Shown here: one piece after another, positions 63,476 to 64,000 of the stretch | Layout: the number at the start of each line of letters is the position of its first letter | Position numbering within the stretch: the stretch's first letter is position 1 | Assembly (NCBI RefSeq): GCF_029109325.1 | Contig: NZ_JAQKQJ010000002.1 | Location: 186,001 to 250,000 of the forward strand | DNA from: Nodosilinea sp. PGN35 | GTDB lineage: Bacteria > Cyanobacteriota > Cyanobacteriia > Phormidesmidales > Phormidesmidaceae | Length of the DNA stretch: 64,000 bases | Direction: 5' to 3' | Made by a program: the position numbers and the translations under genes | The notes under the pieces: generated by a model | What the model was told of the DNA's origin: nothing | Database searches by the model: none | Seen by the model: only the letters and a program-made list of their open reading frames with translations

Positions 63476-64000
63476 ATGTCAGTAGATAAGTTGAGGAATT
63501 CACGTGGTAAAGCAGTTGCTGTATTTGTTGAATTCACCAGATTGTATAAGCAGTACGAAACAGCATTTTATTGCTTCTTCGAGGGAGAAGATAGTAAATA
63601 TTATGGAATCAGAATAAGGAATATTGTTAGACCAGAAAAAGATATATATCTCAGATGCAGTGGGAAAGAAGGAGTTTTAGGAATTTATAGGATGTTGTCA
63701 TCGCGGCAGCATTACGTTAATGCTAAAACTGCTTACTTTGTAGATAAAGATTTCGACGAATCAATCTATGAAAAGGGCATGAATTCAATATATGAGACTC
63801 CGTGCTATTCGGTAGAAAATTTTTATACTTCAGCTCAGTGCTTCTCTGAAATTTTGCGGAGTGAGTTCAAACTCACAGAATCAGATGAAAACTTTGAACG
63901 ATGCATTTCTCTTTACACTAAACTCCAAGGAGAATTCCATAATTCAGTTGAGCTTATAAATGCGTGGGTTGCTTGTCACAGAGAGAAGTCTAGTCAATTG
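63476..64000 (+). CDS. ariB: PARIS system effector AriB (DUF4435, TOPRIM), partial
   Basis: The first 175 codons of a gene cut by the window end. The ATG follows the AriA stop directly (TAGATG), so the pair is translationally coupled. The DUF4435 pattern is clear: FYCFFEGEDSKYYG with E36, FVDKDFD with D90/D92/D94, and CYSVENFY with E114, which fit a TOPRIM-type acidic metal site. In known PARIS systems AriB is a nuclease that attacks host tRNA once released. Nothing is missing up to the edge; the C-terminal part cannot be judged. Confidence 0.82.
   Translation, partial: MSVDKLRNSRGKAVAVFVEFTRLYKQYETAFYCFFEGEDSKYYGIRIRNIVRPEKDIYLRCSGKEGVLGIYRMLSSRQHYVNAKTAYFVDKDFDESIYEKGMNSIYETPCYSVENFYTSAQCFSEILRSEFKLTESDENFERCISLYTKLQGEFHNSVELINAWVACHREKSSQL

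Noticed and set aside
1..64000. tRNA, rRNA, CRISPR array and known riboswitches
   Set aside because: I scanned the intergenic regions for T-loop motifs, regularly spaced repeats and familiar riboswitch cores and found none convincing; a covariance-model search could still reveal small RNAs.

Overview
The window is chromosomal DNA of a cyanobacterium, most likely a fairly GC-rich filamentous or unicellular Synechococcales-type lineage (Leptolyngbya/Nodosilinea-like; the genus is inference). The evidence is the very frequent HIP1 octamer GCGATCGC, a CpcT phycobiliprotein lyase, a PucC-like pigment-delivery MFS protein, the cell-division protein ZipN/Ftn2 (ARC6), and several gene families found essentially only in cyanobacteria (DUF3038, DUF4335, a DUF1400 hydrolase). 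No rRNA, tRNA or CRISPR array was recognised.

Layout. 0-4.7 kb: a NACHT NTPase of bacterial-defence type, an unrecognised divergent gene, an NfeD-like small protein and a coiled-coil membrane protein. 4.7-13.9 kb: folate enzyme, pentapeptide/HhH membrane protein, M23 peptidase, a serine recombinase with a degenerate catalytic domain, RNase Z and a HEAT-repeat protein. 14-20.4 kb: an Lpt (lipopolysaccharide export) locus, lptF/G-type permease and lptB separated from an lptA-like gene by a glycosyltransferase and a PhyH-like oxygenase. 20.5-26.9 kb: threonine aldolase, CpcT, then a zone of gene decay with a broken BT1-type transporter and a STAND NTPase remnant, followed by msrA and a queuosine-precursor transporter. 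27-34 kb: fmt, an OmpA-domain protein, DUF4335 and DUF3038 genes and zipN, all on the minus strand. 34.6-45.4 kb: pdhA, pdhB, secD, secF, sat, a Tat-exported caspase-fold protein lacking both catalytic residues, and a ZIP-like transporter with an inserted cyclic-nucleotide-binding domain. 45.4-61 kb: mostly housekeeping and envelope genes, including ychF, an IMPase, a PucC-like transporter, a stand-alone pstB behind a candidate Pho box, and a triple-PAS diguanylate cyclase.

The last 2.5 kb changes character: it is visibly AT-rich, lacks HIP1, and holds an ABC-type ATPase followed without spacing by the start of a DUF4435 (TOPRIM) gene. This is the gene pair of the PARIS anti-phage system (AriA/AriB); AriB runs off the window. 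With the NACHT gene at the left edge and the STAND remnant near 25 kb, it shows recurrent gain and loss of defence genes.

Small-scale structure includes a 135-bp inverted-repeat element that supplies a stop codon to a glycosyltransferase gene, three related AACGTT-centred palindromes, a roughly 130-150-bp palindromic repeat present in two inverted copies, and repeated GGGTGGGCA hairpins between pdhB and secD.
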